Source: Candidatus Krumholzibacteriia bacterium (GTDB taxonomy: Bacteria; Krumholzibacteriota; Krumholzibacteriia; LZORAL124-64-63). From it: 10,393 nt of DNA. The notes beneath the pieces are model-generated. The model was not told the DNA's origin. It saw only the letters and a list, made by a program, of their open reading frames with translations, and made no database searches. The DNA is taken from contig DAOVTU010000053.1 in assembly GCA_030632925.1 (NCBI GenBank), positions 1 through 10,393 of the forward strand, written 5' to 3'. The position numbers were made by a program, and so were the translations under genes. Positions 8,101 to 10,393 of this stretch are shown here, piece by piece; position 1 is the first letter of the stretch, and each line of letters starts with the position of its first letter.

Positions 8101-10393
8101 ACGACCGATGCGGGTGGCGACGCTACCTTCAGCGAGCCGTTTTCGGCGAACGTTGCAGTCGGGGAGTTCATTTCCGCCACGGCTACCGATCCCAGCAACA
8201 ACACTTCCGAGTTTGCGCTGAACGTCGCCGCAACATTGGCGGTAACCTACACTATCTCCGGTGTCGTTTTTGAAGATGCGGATTTCTCCGGGACGGCCTC
8301 GGAGTATGACGGTGGCACCGGAGATGCGCCCCAGCCCAACACGGATGTGGAGCTCTACGACGCGGTGGACTCCTATCTTTCCTCGGTCGTTACCGCAGCC
8401 GATGGCAGCTTCAGCTTTACCGGCCTTGCCGATGGTAGCTACAAGGTTCGGGTGCGCAGCGCCACTTTGGGTGATGCAGACACGCCGCCGGCCGGCGGTC
8501 TGAACGCGACGGTACCTGCCACCTGGTCCTATCCCTCGCCAGAAATGACTTGGGGCAGCGGAAGTGCACAGCTCGGTGGCCAAAACGCCGTAGTTTCGGA
8601 TCCAGCCACTGGTGACAACTCAGGCCCCGGGGATACCTGGGTGAGCGTGACGGTCAGCGGCGGCGACATCACGACTGTCAATTTTGGTTTCGCCTACAAC
8701 CTGATCGTCAATACCGCTGATGATGGGAGCGCCGACAATCTGGTGAGCGACCAGGGCAGTTTGCGGCAGTTCCTCAAGAATGCCAATGCCATCGGCGCTG
8801 CGGGCAGCACCACGGCCAGCTCAAGCCAGTTCCACATGCAAGTTCCGACCAACCAGTCTGACGGCGCAGACTCCTGGTGGCGCATCAGCCCTCTGAGTCA
8901 ACTGCCCCGCTATACCGACAATACGACCGTGCTCGACGGTTCGACCCAGCGCATCAACGGCGCTTCTGACACCAATACACGTGGGCCGGAAATCGAACTC
9001 TTTGGCAACGGTGGCGCGAGCATCGGCCAATATATCGACGGCGCCAACTCCGTTCGCATTCAGGAACTGGTTGTCGGTGGCTTCAGCTCTTTCGGTATCG
9101 CCGTTGTTGGTGCAACCGGTACGGCCAACCAGATTTTCGGTTGCTACATCGGCACCGACGCGATCGGTGAGTCAGCCAGTGGCAACGGCAACTCGGGCGT
9201 TCTATTGGATACCGACGCCAACAACAACGATGTCGGCGGCGTGAATGCTGGCGAGGGCAATCTGATCTCTGGCAACTCGGGCGCAGGCATCCAGATCCTC
9301 TCTTCGGGCAATAACCGCATCCGCGGCAACCGGATTGGTACCAACCAAACAGCGACGGCGGTCATTACCAACAGCGGCAACGGTATCCATGCCTACGGCA
9401 CCGCCAGCGGCAATGTTCTCGGAGGCTCAGAAAGCGGGGCCGGAAATATCCTTGCGGGCAACACCCAGGCCGGCATTTGGGTGGATTTCCACCAGACAGA
9501 CGTCCTCATACAGGGCAACGCTGTCGGTACAGACCTTTCCGGGGCCCAAACCACCCTTGGCAATGGATTTACCGGCATTCGAATCTCAGTTTCATCGGAA
9601 CCGGCAAATATCACCGTTGGTGGTCTCGACGCCGGTGAAGCCAACCTGGTGGCACACAACGGTCAAGCAGGCCTCTATACAATCACATCCGGGACCAACG
9701 TCAAATTTTTGGGCAACACGATTCGCAACAATGGTGAAGGCGGCATCTACAGTCGCACGATTGGGCTTCTCGTTGCTGGAAACCTCGTACATGACAATCT
9801 TGGTGCCTTTGCCGGAATCCGTATTGCAGATGAATTTGGGGCCGCTGCCGAGAGCAACGATGTCTTCCACAATACCGTGCATGCCAACGGAGCTGACGGA
9901 ATCCTGATCGAAGCCATCGGTGCGACCGTTCGCAACAACATCTCCACCGGCAATGCCGGCTTTGGCCTCAACGTAACAGCCCTTTCAACAACAGAATCGA
10001 ACAACCTCATCACCGGTGCTGCCACCAGCCCTGCCAATGTCAGCGGCCAGAGCAACTTCGCGCTGGACGCCTCTGATTACAACAGCGACCCGGAATACAT
10101 CAATGCCGCCGCTGGTGATTTTTCACTGACGGAATGCACCAGCCCGGCTGCAAACACGGGACTTGATCTTGGCATCGATCAGCCGGATATGAATGGTGCC
10201 ACCGCGGGGCTCTTTACTGGTCCATCACCAGATATGGGTGCGGTCGAGTCCAGCTGCCTCACGTCGGTTTCTGACTTGGCCATCCTGAAGGCTGTCGACG
10301 ATGGGACGCCGGATGAAGGCGATACGGTTACTTACACCGTGACCTTGACTAACGCTGGGCCGAATGATGGCACAGGCATCACGGTTACGGATC
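5188..10393 (+). CDS. Giant secreted protein with three beta-helices, Ig-like, SdrD_B-like and DUF11-type modules (3' end outside window)
   Basis: An open frame of at least 1735 codons, checked codon by codon, with no stop up to the window edge. The ATG at 5188 overlaps the previous stop as ATGA. In-frame ATGs at 5191, 5197 and 5206 are alternatives, and none has a clear ribosome binding site, so translational coupling is likely. The signal peptide has a very basic n-region (RRIRIRPRPNR), a hydrophobic core (GILAAMGLLCGLAF) and cleavage near residue 42 (AQA|AV). Helix 1 (about 46-400) opens at VLPALTDPVDIDGTT. Ig-like 1 is at 409-508, a VSLREAITACN motif at 544-554, helix 2 at 568-905 and Ig-like 2 at 912-1015. 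An SdrD_B-like domain (1023-1170) is followed by the entry motif GSLRQFLKNANAI at 1190 and helix 3 up to PDMGAVES near 1688. A DUF11-type repeat (LAILKAVDDG, TYTVTLTNAGPNDGTGITVTD) starts near 1696. It is probably a surface or extracellular adhesin-like protein. The anchor or export signal, if C-terminal, is not visible. Confidence 0.9.
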   Translation, partial: MMSMNCMTPISRRIRIRPRPNRGILAAMGLLCGLAFCVTAQAAVHTIQPVSVLPALTDPVDIDGTTSPDYAGTPVIVLDGSLAGADIDGLTIEGGSSTISGFVIQNFTRDGIRLDLLGGNTVTGNYIGTDPTGTLDTGNGSHGIQIYFNSTGNTIGGTNASDRNILSGNGASGVVAYWSNDNNILGNYIGTNAAGDAALSNGTAGVIAYNCTGNTIGGTVPGSGNVISGNIGNGIDLNTSPNSTTVQGNWIGTDATGTVDLGNTEHGIYGSGGSIQIGGTAAGAGNLISGNNRDGIYFQGHDSFIEGNFIGTDAAGTGSLPNSWNGIRIEGTSTTDNSIGGTAAGAGNVIAFNLQRGIGIVGDSADRNEILGNSIHTNAMMGIDLAYDGLVSPNDQDDADTGANELQNFPVLASALTDGSTIVSVSGSLNSVASATYRVEFFNNTTADGTGNGEGETYLGFMDVTTDAGGDATFTTSFAAAVALGEFVSATATDPNGNTSEFALNVTAADPGPVVVTTTSDVLDGTVTSIAALILAPGADGVVSLREAITACNNTANGAGADEITFAIPADDAAHSYYTDDSTGGQITLGNIAITTESDDGSIGGIDPDFTRSWYRIDLASPLPTVTEAATLNGASQTGFVDSPIIHINGSGAGNADGLVLTGGTNIINGFVISGFSGIGDGEAIVISGGSGNVVKGNYIGVDPSGTRTLGNSSTGVSFTGTMGNLVGGTIAIDRNIIAGNNGGVRFNSASNSFVQGNFIGTDVTGTQLLSNSSNGIWLNGGWDITVGGSAAGAANIIGGSSGYGINIFGGSGHTIQGNFIGTDASGTLDFHNTAAGIAVMSDGFNNSIGGTAAGEGNTIAFNTGEGILGSSGTGNAILGNAIHNNGELGIDYDAAGPTANDLDDADTGFNNLQNYPVLSAATTDESSTVTIAGSLNSLASTTFRVEFFTNSAADASGNGEGEIYLGYTDVTTDAGGDATFSEPFSANVAVGEFISATATDPSNNTSEFALNVAATLAVTYTISGVVFEDADFSGTASEYDGGTGDAPQPNTDVELYDAVDSYLSSVVTAADGSFSFTGLADGSYKVRVRSATLGDADTPPAGGLNATVPATWSYPSPEMTWGSGSAQLGGQNAVVSDPATGDNSGPGDTWVSVTVSGGDITTVNFGFAYNLIVNTADDGSADNLVSDQGSLRQFLKNANAIGAAGSTTASSSQFHMQVPTNQSDGADSWWRISPLSQLPRYTDNTTVLDGSTQRINGASDTNTRGPEIELFGNGGASIGQYIDGANSVRIQELVVGGFSSFGIAVVGATGTANQIFGCYIGTDAIGESASGNGNSGVLLDTDANNNDVGGVNAGEGNLISGNSGAGIQILSSGNNRIRGNRIGTNQTATAVITNSGNGIHAYGTASGNVLGGSESGAGNILAGNTQAGIWVDFHQTDVLIQGNAVGTDLSGAQTTLGNGFTGIRISVSSEPANITVGGLDAGEANLVAHNGQAGLYTITSGTNVKFLGNTIRNNGEGGIYSRTIGLLVAGNLVHDNLGAFAGIRIADEFGAAAESNDVFHNTVHANGADGILIEAIGATVRNNISTGNAGFGLNVTALSTTESNNLITGAATSPANVSGQSNFALDASDYNSDPEYINAAAGDFSLTECTSPAANTGLDLGIDQPDMNGATAGLFTGPSPDMGAVESSCLTSVSDLAILKAVDDGTPDEGDTVTYTVTLTNAGPNDGTGITVTD
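5557..6132 (+). repeat. Super-repeat array of beta-helix 1 in the giant gene
   Basis: GN-[YWF]-IGT motifs begin at 5557, 5743, 5929 and 6106, spaced 186, 186 and 177 bases (59-62 residues). Each is followed by a GT-x-x-x-GN turn and an IGGT-x-A-x-x-GN-I-SGN coil. Confidence 0.8.
6412..6711 (+). repeat. Ig-like module, copy 1 of the giant gene
   Basis: It begins after the helix cap (DDADTG-x-N-x-LQNFPVL) and ends in ATDPNGNTSEFALNV. The centre reads GNGEGETYLGF and TTDAGGDATF. It is paralogous to 7930-8232 and, more distantly, to about 2888-3170 in the previous gene. The coordinates mark the domain approximately. Confidence 0.7.
6808..6849 (+). other. CSLREA-type motif introducing beta-helix 2
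   Basis: The residues VSLREAITACNN, followed by GADEITFAIP, match the CSLREA-type segment that precedes many bacterial right-handed beta-helices. The first cysteine of the canonical motif is replaced by valine. It marks the boundary between Ig-like 1 and helix 2. Confidence 0.7.
7276..7671 (+). repeat. Super-repeat array of beta-helix 2
   Basis: GNYIGVDPSGT, GNFIGTDVTGT and GNFIGTDASGT start at 7276, 7456 and 7639, spaced 180 and 183 bases. Each has the same intervening VGG/IGG and GN turns as the helix 1 array. Confidence 0.8.
7930..8232 (+). repeat. Ig-like module, copy 2 of the giant gene
   Basis: It carries the same ordered landmarks as copy 1 (GNGEGEIYLGY, TTDAGGDATF, ATDPSNNTSEFALNV). 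A 17-base block is identical between the copies at 6586-6602 and 8107-8123, an offset of 1521 bases. The GEGE codons (6538 and 8059) show the same offset, so the two copies are collinear through this stretch. Confidence 0.75.
8254..8793 (+). repeat. SdrD_B-like module plus helix-entry motif, copy 2
   Basis: Paralogue of 4604-5149, with the same order of landmarks from ISGVVFEDADF to GSLRQFLKNANAI. Unlike copy 1, it continues in frame through QFHMQVPTN, WWRISPLSQLP and VLDGSTQ into a complete helix 3. Confidence 0.75.
9139..9546 (+). repeat. Super-repeat array of beta-helix 3
   Basis: GCYIGTDAIG, GNRIGTNQTA and GNAVGTDLSG start at 9139, 9325 and 9514, spaced 186 and 189 bases. The motif is more degenerate than in helices 1 and 2 and then fades into shorter coils up to about 10000. 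Confidence 0.7.
10273..10393 (+). other. Start of a DUF11-type repeat domain (cut by window edge)
   Basis: The residues LAILKAVDDG, then TVTYTVTLTNAGPNDGTG and ITVTD, are the hallmark of the DUF11/conserved-repeat Ig-like domain found in tandem in bacterial and archaeal surface proteins. It follows the closing helix segment PDMGAVES. Further copies and any C-terminal anchoring signal would lie beyond 10393. Confidence 0.75.

Noticed and set aside
7801..8583. 260-codon minus-strand open frame
   Set aside because: Fully antisense to the Ig-like and SdrD_B-like parts of the giant gene. The similar antisense frame at 6469-6945 over the paralogous module shows it is a by-product of repeated coding sequence.
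5557..9546. Repeats as a CRISPR array or DNA-level satellite
   Set aside because: The period is a whole number of codons, the conservation is at protein level, and the units encode beta-helix turns. There are no uniform direct repeats with unique spacers.

Overview
The window holds five protein-coding genes, all on the + strand, in two blocks separated by a 254-base gap. The first block (1-1451) is a tight cluster. It contains the 3' end of an ECF-type sigma factor, a membrane-anchored zinc-finger anti-sigma factor overlapping it by 14 bases, and a secreted protein of unknown function starting 10 bases further on. The second block (1706-10393) is two very large secreted multidomain proteins joined by an ATGA stop/start overlap. 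The second of these is open at the right edge of the window. No RNA gene, insertion sequence, CRISPR array or integrase was seen.

The organism is most likely a Gram-negative bacterium of moderately high GC. The evidence is the ECF/zinc-finger anti-sigma pair with an inner-membrane segment, clear Sec signal peptides with signal peptidase I sites, and parallel beta-helix proteins carrying CSLREA-like, SdrD_B-like and DUF11-type modules. Such proteins are known in marine gammaproteobacteria, Planctomycetes, Chloroflexi and others. The phylum cannot be fixed from this sequence.

The first large protein (1161 aa) reads in order: signal peptide, right-handed beta-helix, Ig-like domain, cadherin-like domain, PKD-like domain, six-bladed NHL-type propeller, SdrD_B-like domain. 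It then stops just after the start of what should be a second beta-helix. The second large protein (more than 1735 aa) reads: signal peptide, beta-helix 1, Ig-like, CSLREA motif, beta-helix 2, Ig-like, SdrD_B-like, beta-helix 3, DUF11-type repeat, window edge. I translated its whole frame by hand and found no stop from 5188 to 10393. The two genes share modules and look like products of repeated module duplication.

Functionally, the second block looks like a cell-surface or extracellular adhesin or matrix pair, or carbohydrate-binding or carbohydrate-active beta-helix proteins. No catalytic residues could be assigned. Whether the upstream sigma/anti-sigma system controls these genes is open: it is adjacent and co-directional, but no ECF-type promoter was recognised in the gap. 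The most noteworthy points are the truncated module at the gene 1/gene 2 junction, the 60-66-residue super-repeats in the helices, the ~1.5-kb internal module duplication, and the strong base-composition change inside the first large gene.
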